Below, piece after piece: positions 50,896-58,958 of a stretch of DNA of 64,000 nt. A program made the position numbers and the translations under genes. The notes under the pieces were generated by a model. It was given only the letters and a program-made list of their open reading frames with translations. It was not told the origin of the DNA and did not search any database. The first letter of the stretch is position 1; each line of letters starts with the position of its first letter. Origin of the DNA: Marinobacter pelagius (lineage in GTDB: Bacteria > Pseudomonadota > Gammaproteobacteria > Pseudomonadales > Oleiphilaceae); NCBI RefSeq assembly GCF_900114925.1, contig NZ_FOUR01000011.1:31052-95051 (forward strand), read 5' to 3'.

Positions 50896-53076
50896 TCAGT
50901 AGACCCAGGAAACGGTCAGGCTGGCATTCGCCGGCTCGCCGTAGAAGCCCTGGGCCGAGGCGCCGAATTTCTTCAGGCTCTCGATGTACTTCTCGTCGGT
51001 GACATTATTTACGTTCAGGGTGGCGTTCCAGTTGCGGGCAAAGTCATAACTGGCCATTACGTCCACCACGGCATAGGCATCCTGCTCGGTGACGATGGTG
51101 GTACCTGCATTCGGGCCGGTGGTCGCCACACCCTGCTCCTGGCTGATCTCGGACTGCCAGCGGATCTGACTGCCGAGTTCCAGACCGTCAACACCCGGCA
51201 CTTTCCAGATGCCACGGAGCTGAGCCAGGTGCTCCGGCACGAAAGATTTGGCGTCGTTACCGTCGGCATCCTCGATATCGACAAAGGTGTAGCCGGCGAA
51301 GAGCTGGATGCGGTCGGTCACGTCACCGACGATTTCCAGTTCCACACCCTGGCTTTCGAGGCCATCCACCGCACGGTAGTAGACGTCCTGGGTACCGTCG
51401 TCATAGGTGCCTGCGGCCTCGGCCACGTTCTTCTGCTCGACCTGGAACAGTGCCACCGTAGTGTTGATACGGTCCTCCCGGAATTCACTCTTCAGCCCTA
51501 GCTCGTAGTTCACCCCATCGATCGGATCCAGGCGGTCACGGTTGATGTCCAGCTCGGTCTGCGGAGAGAAGATCTCCGTGTAGCTGGCGTAGACCGAGTG
51601 ATTGTCGTTGATGTCGTAGATCAGGCCGGCATAGGGCGTTTCCACGGCATCGTAGCTGGTCTCCTTGGAATTGCCGTAGCTGGTGCCTTTGTTGTCCAGC
51701 CAGGTCAGACGCAACCCGGTGATGGCGGTCAGGCTGTCAGTCAGGGTCCAGCGGGCCGCGGCATAGGTGGCGGTTTCGCGGTCGGTCCAGTCAGAGCCTG
51801 CCACGCCGTTATCGAAAGTCGGTCGGGGATAGTTACCATCCCATTCATTCAGCGGGGGCAGTGGATCGCCGATACCCTGGCCATAGCGGGACTCGTCCAC
51901 GGTCTCGGAACGGGACCAGCTGGCACCAACCACCAGCTCGTGGGTCCGGTTGGCCAGATCGAAGGGGCCGGTGGCATAGGCATCCACCACCCACTGCTCG
52001 GAATTCAGATCATACTGGCTCGGGTAGGCGAGGAGCCCCTCACCGGTGTCCGGGTCCGGGGTTCCATACTGGTAGAACAGTTCGGATTCACTGTCATTCT
52101 CCAACCGGAACACCGTGCCCTTGGCCCGCCAGCCGCCAGCCAGCTCCTGCTGCAGCTCCACGAAACTGTTGTGCTGGGTGTTATCCCAGTAGGACCAGTC
52201 GGAAGCGGTGCTGGTGGAACGGGCGAAGTCGGTGGCGGTACCGTCGGTGTAGAACAGCGGCAGCGCGCCCCACAGCGGGCTGTCGGTGTCGGAGCTCTGG
52301 ATGGCATGGCCGAGGGTGAGCAGCGTGGTATCGGTCAGATCCGCTTCCACGACGCCGTAGAACATCTGCTTTTCGTTGCTGTAACGGTCAAGGTAGGAAT
52401 CCTTGTCCTCATAACCTGCCACGACCCGGCCGCGAACCTTGCCGGATTCGGAAACCGAGCCGGAGACGTCACCGACAATTCGCTTCTTGTCCCAGGAACC
52501 GGCGGTCACCGCCACCGAGGCATTGGTATCGGCGGTGGGACGCTTGCGGATGAAGTTCACCGTGGCGGCCGGATTGCCGGAGCCGGTCATCAGGCCGTTG
52601 GCGCCCCGCAGCACTTCAACCCGATCGAAGAAGGCGGTATCCAGCTCACCCTGGACATTGTCATAGACTGCGGGAAGACCAACACCATCGTACTGGAAGT
52701 TGTTGATGTCGAAGCCGCGGGAGGTGTAGTAGGTCCTGTCCGTTTCAACGGACTCGACGGTGACACCTGTGGTGCCCTCCAGAACATCATTGATGTCATT
52801 CCGGGCGAAATCATCCATCTGTTTCCGCGTCACCACAGTGACCGCCTGTGGCGTCTCGCGGTGGGAAAGTTCCATTTTCAGAGAAGTGGTGGTCGCTTCG
52901 GGGGCGTAGCTTTCGGTGAACTCCGAGGGGGTCTGGCCCCGTTCTGCGGATACTTCAAGCACCTGGAGGGTGGCTGGGTCGTTCTCCTGGGCTACTGCCA
53001 GCGCGGGGACAGTGGCACACATCATGGCGGAAACCAGGGCCTTACGGCGGAATGCCGGCTCGGGAAGTCGGAACAT
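50896..53076 (-). CDS. TonB-dependent siderophore receptor
   Basis: A 726-residue outer-membrane receptor. After the signal peptide (cut near ALAVAQEN) come the plug domain (TPQAVTVVTRKQMDDF-like segment and VEVLRGANGLMTGSGNPAATVN) and a 22-strand barrel ending ASLTVSWVY with aromatic C-terminus. The plug lacks an extra N-terminal signalling domain (it begins soon after the signal), so it is not a FecA-type transducer. A good Fur-like site lies upstream. It is convergent with the uptake operon, and both probably serve the same ferric siderophore. Confidence 0.92.
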   Translation of the reverse strand: MFRLPEPAFRRKALVSAMMCATVPALAVAQENDPATLQVLEVSAERGQTPSEFTESYAPEATTTSLKMELSHRETPQAVTVVTRKQMDDFARNDINDVLEGTTGVTVESVETDRTYYTSRGFDINNFQYDGVGLPAVYDNVQGELDTAFFDRVEVLRGANGLMTGSGNPAATVNFIRKRPTADTNASVAVTAGSWDKKRIVGDVSGSVSESGKVRGRVVAGYEDKDSYLDRYSNEKQMFYGVVEADLTDTTLLTLGHAIQSSDTDSPLWGALPLFYTDGTATDFARSTSTASDWSYWDNTQHNSFVELQQELAGGWRAKGTVFRLENDSESELFYQYGTPDPDTGEGLLAYPSQYDLNSEQWVVDAYATGPFDLANRTHELVVGASWSRSETVDESRYGQGIGDPLPPLNEWDGNYPRPTFDNGVAGSDWTDRETATYAAARWTLTDSLTAITGLRLTWLDNKGTSYGNSKETSYDAVETPYAGLIYDINDNHSVYASYTEIFSPQTELDINRDRLDPIDGVNYELGLKSEFREDRINTTVALFQVEQKNVAEAAGTYDDGTQDVYYRAVDGLESQGVELEIVGDVTDRIQLFAGYTFVDIEDADGNDAKSFVPEHLAQLRGIWKVPGVDGLELGSQIRWQSEISQEQGVATTGPNAGTTIVTEQDAYAVVDVMASYDFARNWNATLNVNNVTDEKYIESLKKFGASAQGFYGEPANASLTVSWVY

Positions 53077-53127
53077 CTTTTTCTCCGTGAGTGGGTTTTA
53101 GCTATTTGATCATTATTCGACGCATAT

Positions 53128-53150
53128 CTTAATGCGAATCATTCTAATTT
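53128..53150 (-). promoter_or_regulatory. candidate Fur box before the TonB receptor
   Basis: On the minus strand the region reads AAATTAGAATGATTCGCATT, close to the alternating NATWAT/ATTNNC layout of Fur sites. A second weaker copy, AATAATGATCAAAT, lies at 53107-53120. Both sit 30-75 bases before the receptor start. Confidence 0.6.
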
Positions 53151-53299
53151 AAAACCTCAAATCACGGTAATCCATCGCGGGCTTCGCACCCTATATTCCA
53201 GAACACCCGTTCAGCGCAGTGGAGCGGGTCAACTGCTATGCTGATTAGGCAGTTGCTTCCGAGTTTCCAGACCGAATGCCCTACAGGCCGGAGGTTCCC

Positions 53300-54421
53300 A
53301 TGTTCACCAGCAAACAACTGGCTATGGCCGGCGGGTTGATGCTGTTTTCGGTATCAACGCTCGCTGACCTGACATTCTCATCGGATGAGGCGGATTTCCG
53401 TCTGGAGGTCGTTGCCGAGGACCTTGAGCACCCCTGGAGCCTGGCGTTCCTGCCCAACGGGGACAAGCTGGTGACGGAGCGGGCCGGACGACTCCAGATC
53501 ATCCGCGATGGCGAACTTGTTCCCGAACCGATCTCGGGCGTTCCGGACCTGGTGGTTTCCGGCCAGGGCGGGCTGTTGGATGTGCTGTTGCATCCGGATT
53601 TCGAAAGCAATCAGACACTGTTCCTGAGCTATGCCCACCGCACCCGGGAAGGCATGACCACCCGGGTTGCCCGGGCACGGCTTGAAGGCGACGAACTGAA
53701 GGAGGTAGAGGTTATTTTTGAGGCCCTGCCCCGCTCCAATACCTCCCGCCACTTCGCCGGGCGTATGGAGTTTGATCGGGACGGCAACCTGTACATCTCC
53801 GTCGGCGACCGGGGCGAAATGGACCGGGCCCAGGATCTTGGCGATGACGCCGGTGGCGTGCACCGGGTCACGGTCAACGGCGAGCCGGTTCCGGGTAACC
53901 CGTTCGTGGACCAGGCCGGTGCCGAGGACACGTTTTTCACCTACGGCAATCGCAACATCCAGGGCATGACCATTCATCCGGAAACCGGCGAGATCTGGAC
54001 CCACGAACATGGGCCTCGCGGCGGTGACGAGATCAACATCATTTCCGCAGGCACCAACTACGGCTGGCCCGAGATCACCTATGGCATCGATTACTCGGGC
54101 CTGCCGATCACCATGCACACCAAGAAGGAAGGCATGGCACAGCCCCTGCATTACTGGGATCCGTCGATCGCTCCTTCGGGCATGGCGTTCTATACCGGCG
54201 ACCTGTTCCCGGAGTGGCAGGGGGACCTGTTCGTGGGGGCACTGAAAATGCGCAAGCTGGTGCGCCTGGAGATCGGGGACGGGGACGTCACCGAGGAGGA
54301 AGATCTGCTGACGGATCTGGGCGAGCGCATCCGGGATGTGCGCATGGGCCCGGACGGCGCGCTCTGGCTGTTGACCGACTCACCCAGGGGCAAGGTTTAC
54401 CGGACCGTTCCCGCGAACTGA
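53300..54421 (+). CDS. PQQ-dependent sugar dehydrogenase (YliI/Asd type)
   Basis: A 373-residue exported protein: signal peptide cut near STLADLTF, then a six-bladed propeller with GSDH/sorbosone dehydrogenase motifs HPWSLAFLPNG, GRLQIIRDG, catalytic-region RHFAGRMEFDRDG and WTHEHGPRGGDEINI. E. coli YliI oxidises aldose sugars with PQQ and calcium. The ATG at 53300 has GGAGG five bases upstream. PQQ synthesis genes are not in the window. The GFA gene converges three bases beyond its stop. Confidence 0.89.
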   Translation: MFTSKQLAMAGGLMLFSVSTLADLTFSSDEADFRLEVVAEDLEHPWSLAFLPNGDKLVTERAGRLQIIRDGELVPEPISGVPDLVVSGQGGLLDVLLHPDFESNQTLFLSYAHRTREGMTTRVARARLEGDELKEVEVIFEALPRSNTSRHFAGRMEFDRDGNLYISVGDRGEMDRAQDLGDDAGGVHRVTVNGEPVPGNPFVDQAGAEDTFFTYGNRNIQGMTIHPETGEIWTHEHGPRGGDEINIISAGTNYGWPEITYGIDYSGLPITMHTKKEGMAQPLHYWDPSIAPSGMAFYTGDLFPEWQGDLFVGALKMRKLVRLEIGDGDVTEEEDLLTDLGERIRDVRMGPDGALWLLTDSPRGKVYRTVPAN

Positions 54422-54424
54422 CCC

Positions 54425-54838
54425 TCAGTGAGGGTCGTTGGTCCTCTCGGTCTTTTCGTACCGGGGAATATCGTCGGTGATCGGAAACCAGTCCGATTTC
54501 GAACCGACATAGACATGCTGTGCAGGGCCCTTGCCCAGGGGTTCGTTGATCACGCCTACCCGCAGGCGCAGGATACCGGGGATGGCGTCCACCCTGCTGA
54601 ATAGCTGGCTGCCACAACGGCTGCAGAAGGCGCGGTACTTGCCGGGACTGGATTCGAATTCGGTCACCCGGTTGTCACCGGAGAGAATCCGGAACCTCAC
54701 GGCCTGCACCGGCGCGCTGGCCGAGAAGGCACTGCCATGGGCACGCCGACACTGGCTGCAATGGCACAGGGAAATCGGTCCCAGGGGGCCGTCATATTCA
54801 AAGGTGATGTCGCCACACAGGCACTGGCCGGTATACAT
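54425..54838 (-). CDS. GFA-family (CENP-V/GFA) zinc protein
   Basis: A 137-residue protein with the paired zinc motifs of the GFA domain: CLCGDITF, CHCSQCRRAHGSAFS and FCSRCGSQLFS. Some members catalyse glutathione-formaldehyde condensation, but most have no known activity. The sequence is full length for the family. It is convergent with the sugar dehydrogenase gene and divergent from the aldo/keto reductase. Confidence 0.87.
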   Translation of the reverse strand: MYTGQCLCGDITFEYDGPLGPISLCHCSQCRRAHGSAFSASAPVQAVRFRILSGDNRVTEFESSPGKYRAFCSRCGSQLFSRVDAIPGILRLRVGVINEPLGKGPAQHVYVGSKSDWFPITDDIPRYEKTERTNDPH

Positions 54839-54962
54839 GGGTCAATCTCGCGCTTCGGACTTGTTGGAATCTCCGGCGGGATGATACCGGCGGGCCACTT
54901 GAAGAACCACCCTGGCGACATCATCTCGGTTGGTACAGAAACGGAACAGGAGGACAGTTATC

Positions 54963-55772
54963 ATGTCGTTTACCACACTTCCGAAGATCGGTATGGGCAC
55001 GTTTCGCCTGAAGGGCAACGATGCCCGGGAGGCGGTGAAGAGCGCCCTGTCGCTGGGCTATCGCCACATCGACACCGCACAGATGTATGAAAACGAGGCG
55101 GAAGTGGGCGACGGCATTACCTCGAGCGGTATCCCGCGCCGCGACATCTTCCTGACCACCAAGATCTGGCACGACAAACTGCATGCCAGCGACCTGATCA
55201 ACAGCCTCCACGACAGCCTGGCCCGCCTGAAAACCGACCACGTGGACCTGACCCTCATCCACTGGCCGTCCCCGGGCGATGAGGTGCCGATGGAGGAGTA
55301 CCTGGGCGCGCTCCGGGATGCCCGGCGCGAGGGTCTCACCGAGCATATCGGGATCTCCAACTTCACCTGTGCCCAGATGGATCAGGCAAAAGAAATCCTG
55401 GGTGATACGCCGATCCTGACCAACCAGGTGGAAGTCCACCCGTTCCTGGCCAACCGCAAGGTGGTGGAACACGCGCAGAAACTCGGCATTACGGTGACCG
55501 GTTACATGCCCCTGGCGGTGGGCAAGGTCATGGAGGATGAAACACTGCAGCGCATTGCCAGCGAACGGAATGTGACACCGGCGCAGATTGCCATTGCCTG
55601 GGTGGCCTCAAGGGGCGTGGTGCCGATCCCCTCCTCTACCCGGCCATCCCATCAGAAGGCCAACCTGGAGGCCCTGAAGATTCAACTGAGCGAGGATGAA
55701 ATCAGGGCGATTGACGCCCTGGACCGGGGCGAACGGATTGCGAATCCGGGGTTTGCGCCGGACTGGGATTAA
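54963..55772 (+). CDS. dkgB: aldo/keto reductase, DkgB-like (2,5-diketogluconate/methylglyoxal reductase)
   Basis: A 269-residue TIM-barrel reductase. Catalytic residues are seen in GYRHIDTAQMYENEAEVG (Asp, Tyr), the Lys in FLTTKIW and His in LTLIHWPSP. Cofactor contacts lie in VPIPSSTRPSHQKANLEA. The start MSFTTLPKIGMGTFRL and the whole layout match E. coli DkgB, which reduces methylglyoxal and diketogluconate. The ATG has AGGAGG upstream. Its last 71 bases overlap the opposite-strand DUF6064-like gene. Confidence 0.86.
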   Translation: MSFTTLPKIGMGTFRLKGNDAREAVKSALSLGYRHIDTAQMYENEAEVGDGITSSGIPRRDIFLTTKIWHDKLHASDLINSLHDSLARLKTDHVDLTLIHWPSPGDEVPMEEYLGALRDARREGLTEHIGISNFTCAQMDQAKEILGDTPILTNQVEVHPFLANRKVVEHAQKLGITVTGYMPLAVGKVMEDETLQRIASERNVTPAQIAIAWVASRGVVPIPSSTRPSHQKANLEALKIQLSEDEIRAIDALDRGERIANPGFAPDWD

Positions 55773-56409
55773 CCCTGAACGCGACAACCAGCAGCACCAG
55801 GGTGGCCACCGGAAAGCCCAGCAACCAGAAGGTACCCAGGGCCCAGTAGGTGGCCGCACTGAACAGGGTCCAGGCCAGCGGCAGCGCCAACAGCAACCAC
55901 CTGAGTGGCGATGGTTGCCGGGCAAAAAGCAGCACGGTGGCGGCAACGGTCACCCCGGGCGCAAGTCCGAACAGGGCGAGGGCCCACAGATCGGGCATTT
56001 CCAGCACCGACAGCCAGGGCAACAGGAGTATCGCCAGCCACCAGCTGACCGCCGCCGGCCACGTCATCGGTGCGGGCAGCGCTCTCCCCTTCAGCAGCAG
56101 CAATAACAGTCCCTGAACCACAAAGGCCCACCCGAACCCGGTGGCCGGCCAGTTTACCGGGCCGTAATAGCGCACCAGGAACAGATAGCCGCAGCCGATC
56201 CACGCCAGCCCGGCCAGAGCCATCGCCAGCCGCCTCGGCAACTCGGCGGCTTGCCGGCCGAACCACGGCAGCACCAGGCCAGCCAACGGCCACAACAATA
56301 GCCAGGGCCAGAGGTCCTGATTGATCCGCGCAAACAGTCTCAGGAATACCTCCGGGCCGAACATCACGAAGTCCTGCAAGGAATAGCTCAGCCAGGTCGC
56401 CCCGTTCAC
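55702..56409 (-). CDS. multi-helix membrane protein (DUF6064-like)
   Basis: A 235-residue protein with about seven hydrophobic helices and a proline-rich polar C-terminus. The start, LSYSLQDFVMFGPEVFLRLF, is the pattern I connect with DUF6064. Trp-rich helices follow. Its C-terminal 71 coding bases run antisense to the 3' end of dkgB, an unusually large overlap, and might be shorter in relatives. The start overlaps the stop of the Tat-type aldo/keto reductase (ATGA), so translation is coupled. Function unknown. Confidence 0.68.
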   Translation of the reverse strand: MNGATWLSYSLQDFVMFGPEVFLRLFARINQDLWPWLLLWPLAGLVLPWFGRQAAELPRRLAMALAGLAWIGCGYLFLVRYYGPVNWPATGFGWAFVVQGLLLLLLKGRALPAPMTWPAAVSWWLAILLLPWLSVLEMPDLWALALFGLAPGVTVAATVLLFARQPSPLRWLLLALPLAWTLFSAATYWALGTFWLLGFPVATLVLLVVAFRVNPSPAQTPDSQSVRPGPGRQSP

Positions 56410-57338
56410 AGCTGCCTCACGTACTCTGCCATCATTCTTCGCTGGCTGGCGTCAGGCAGCTGACCGTACATGGCCCCCATGTTCTCCTGCATGTGCTCCA
56501 CGCTGGTCGTGGCCGGAATGGCGCAGGTGACGGCGGGATGGGAAATGATGAACTTGAGGAAGAACTCGGCCCAGTTGCCCACGCCGGCCTCCCCTGCCCA
56601 TGACGGCAAGGGCTCCGACTGGAACCGGCGGAACAGGGAGCCGCCCTGGAATGGCCGATTTACGAGCACTGCAATGCCCCGTTCCCGGGCCAGGGGCAGC
56701 AGCCGTTCCTCGGCCTCCCGGTCCAGCACGTTGTAGGTGAGCTGAACGAAATCCAGGGGTTCGGTTTCCATGACGCGCGCCAGCTCGCTATGCCGGCGGC
56801 CATGGGAGGTGGTAATACCGATGTAACGGACCCGGCCTTCGGCCTTCATCTCTTTCAGGGTCGCCAGGTGTTCCTGCCAGGCCAGCAGGTTGTGGACCTG
56901 CAGCAGGTCGAAGCGATCGATGCCCCATCGCCGCTCGGACGTGGCGGCCTGCTCCCGGGTCTCCGAGCCATCGCTGGTCCAGATCTTGGTCGCCGCAAAG
57001 ATGCGGTCATGGGCGTGGAGTTTATCCAGCCCGGCGCCGATGACATCGGCTGCACTGCCATACATGGGTGAACAGTCGATCACAGTGCCATTGCGCTCAA
57101 GAAAGGTCTCGAGTACCCGGGTGCGCTGATCAATGAGGTACTGGTCTCCCCCGACGTTGAAGGTAATCCAGGTTCCCATGCCGATGGCGGGGACGGATTC
57201 CCCGGTGGAGGGGATGGGCCGGGAGTGGAAGGCCTGCTCACCCGCGGACGAGCCGGCAGCCATCAGTCGGGGGGAAGCCACAGCCAGGCCGCTAAGCCCG
57301 ACACCGATCAGGAATCGTCGCCTTGATAGCTCCAGCAT
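56406..57338 (-). CDS. Tat-exported aldo/keto reductase
   Basis: A 310-residue protein with a twin-arginine signal (SRRRFLIGVGLSGLAVASPR) followed by an aldo/keto reductase domain: IGMGTWITFNVGGDQ, catalytic DCSPMYGSAADVIG with Asp and Tyr, the Lys in AATKIWTSDG and the barrel strands through VLVNRPFQGG. The cofactor loop (CAIPATTSVEHMQENM) is kept. Folding before export by the Tat path fits a cofactor-bound enzyme in the periplasm. It is cotranslated with the DUF6064-like gene. Confidence 0.87.
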   Translation of the reverse strand: MLELSRRRFLIGVGLSGLAVASPRLMAAGSSAGEQAFHSRPIPSTGESVPAIGMGTWITFNVGGDQYLIDQRTRVLETFLERNGTVIDCSPMYGSAADVIGAGLDKLHAHDRIFAATKIWTSDGSETREQAATSERRWGIDRFDLLQVHNLLAWQEHLATLKEMKAEGRVRYIGITTSHGRRHSELARVMETEPLDFVQLTYNVLDREAEERLLPLARERGIAVLVNRPFQGGSLFRRFQSEPLPSWAGEAGVGNWAEFFLKFIISHPAVTCAIPATTSVEHMQENMGAMYGQLPDASQRRMMAEYVRQL

Positions 57339-57375
57339 GGTGGCCCTCCCTTGAAATCTGCCTTAACTGACAGCC

Positions 57376-58182
57376 TCAACCGCCGTATTGTTCCTCCAGA
57401 TACTTCAATATACGCGCCGATTCGAACATGGACGTCCCGGTGTTGGGATCTTCCAGGTAAGGGACCTGAACCCGCCCGTGCTGCCGGAAGAAATCATCCC
57501 GCTTACCTCCGGGTAACGGCTGGTATTTCCCGGGTTTGATGCGCTGCTTCGCGGGCCCGATTTCGGTCCAGTGTTCCTTGCCGAGATTGTGGAGCGTGTA
57601 TGGAATCTCCAGTTCACACAGCTTTTCCCGCACCAGGCGGGAGAATGGACTGCCCTCGAAGCTCCACAGATGCAGCCCCTGATCGGGACGCTTGCCCGGT
57701 GCGGCCCGCAGCCCCCGCATTTCGCTGGCAACCGAGCCCAGAGAGCCAAATACCGGCTGCCAGACTCTGGCCTTGTAATAACCCGGAACCGGGCGACCAC
57801 CGTACTGGCGGAACAGGTACTCAACGATATCTTCGGATTCATAGATGACCTGGCCGGTATTTTCATCCACCAGTAGCGGAAACAGCTGCTTGCCACCGAT
57901 CGCTTCTGCTTCAGCCCGGTAAATTCGGCCGCCCTTGGGGCACGGTCGGATCTCAACGTCCAGGTTCAGGGCCGTAAGCGCCTCCCGCACCCGCCGGCAA
58001 TAGGGGCAGCCTTCCATGTCATAGAGAATGATCGGTTTTTCCGGCTGCTCCGCCGCCTTCACCACCAGGCATCCGCGCCAGGCGGTAAAGGAAGAGGTTG
58101 CCACGGATTCGAGCACATTCACGTTGTGCTTTAACGCGTTCAGCATGGTTTGTCCTTGGTTTCGGGATGTTGAAGTGGCCAT
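57376..58182 (-). CDS. protein with two tandem glutaredoxin/GST N-terminal domains
   Basis: A protein of 256-268 residues with two thioredoxin-fold units of the GST N-terminal kind. The first has the redox-like site DMEGCPYCRRVREAL; the second begins WSFEGSPFSRLVREKLCELE, with Ser in place of the first Cys. Each is followed by the YESEDIVEYLF or FESARILKYLE segment. It lacks the helical GST C-terminal domain. Two starts are possible: 58182 (overlaps the hydroxylase stop) or ATG 58146 with AAGGAC close by. Probably a glutathione-linked enzyme; substrate unknown. Confidence 0.8.
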   Translation of the reverse strand: MATSTSRNQGQTMLNALKHNVNVLESVATSSFTAWRGCLVVKAAEQPEKPIILYDMEGCPYCRRVREALTALNLDVEIRPCPKGGRIYRAEAEAIGGKQLFPLLVDENTGQVIYESEDIVEYLFRQYGGRPVPGYYKARVWQPVFGSLGSVASEMRGLRAAPGKRPDQGLHLWSFEGSPFSRLVREKLCELEIPYTLHNLGKEHWTEIGPAKQRIKPGKYQPLPGGKRDDFFRQHGRVQVPYLEDPNTGTSMFESARILKYLEEQYGG

Positions 58183-58658
58183 TATGCAGGCGCCTCCCGG
58201 TTTGCCATTGGCTCCCGTGTCCCCATGATGTGGTCAAACCAGGGTTTGGTCACACACCAGTTGGCGTTGGGGTTGGGCCCCATGTGGTGGTCATAGTGCC
58301 ACGACAGATGCTCCCGGGCCCACTCCGGATCCAGGTGGGATCTCTTGTGCACCCGGTAATAGTTCCAGGCACTGTAATAGAGCGTACCGACAAAGAACGG
58401 AGCCACCGGCAGCAGGGGTGTTACCGCCGCGGCTCCCGCCACCAGGGCCGCGACCTCCTTGGTCTGGGCATTCCAGGTCAGGGGCGGGTGCCGGTAGTCT
58501 TCATCCAGGAAACCATTCCTGCGGACGTTCCGGTGATGGTCATGCCAATGGAACGCCCAGAAACTGTTCCGGTCACGCCCCCGATTGTGCAGAACGTGCT
58601 TGTGGAATACCCACTCAACGGCATTGGCTGTGATCAACCCGATCGGTATACCAATCAT
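58182..58658 (-). CDS. membrane fatty-acid-hydroxylase-type protein
   Basis: A 158-residue membrane protein with the three His clusters of the sterol desaturase/fatty acid hydroxylase family: HKHVLH, HWHDHH and HYDHH, which bind a di-iron site. The size is like bacterial carotene-hydroxylase-related proteins. The ATG at 58658 has AGGAGG five bases upstream. It overlaps the start of the downstream GST-like gene, which suggests a common pathway, maybe lipid or sterol-like oxidation; this is inference. Confidence 0.82.
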   Translation of the reverse strand: MIGIPIGLITANAVEWVFHKHVLHNRGRDRNSFWAFHWHDHHRNVRRNGFLDEDYRHPPLTWNAQTKEVAALVAGAAAVTPLLPVAPFFVGTLYYSAWNYYRVHKRSHLDPEWAREHLSWHYDHHMGPNPNANWCVTKPWFDHIMGTREPMANREAPA

Positions 58659-58958
58659 GGCGCCCTCCTGTTCTTGTTGTGGTCGTTGTATCACTGAACT
58701 AGGAAACGCTGATTGAACCTGAAATTCCATGACTGAAATGCCGTGAAACCCACGGTAAAAAACGCACACAAAGTCATTGACATCCACAAGATTAATTTTT
58801 GTACAGCTAACTCACTGATTCCAAAGGGCCCTTACAGAGCGTCACAAAAATTCAATATAAACAACGTCTCTACTGGCAATTTTTAACGTCATGTAGAGCT
58901 TTTCTGCATAGTACATCGCGCCAGGATCGGCTATTGTTTAGTCATAAGAACTCAACGG
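58659..58958 (+). promoter_or_regulatory. AT-rich intergenic region before dacB
   Basis: 300 bases without a gene. It is AT-rich from 58730 on and includes a TTGACA (about 58777) that could be a -35 element for dacB, though no convincing -10 follows at the right distance. I see no riboswitch, terminator or repeat here. Confidence 0.35.

Noticed and set aside
51598..53109. 503-codon plus-strand frame
   Set aside because: Antisense to the TonB receptor; Gly/Val/His-rich composition without family features.
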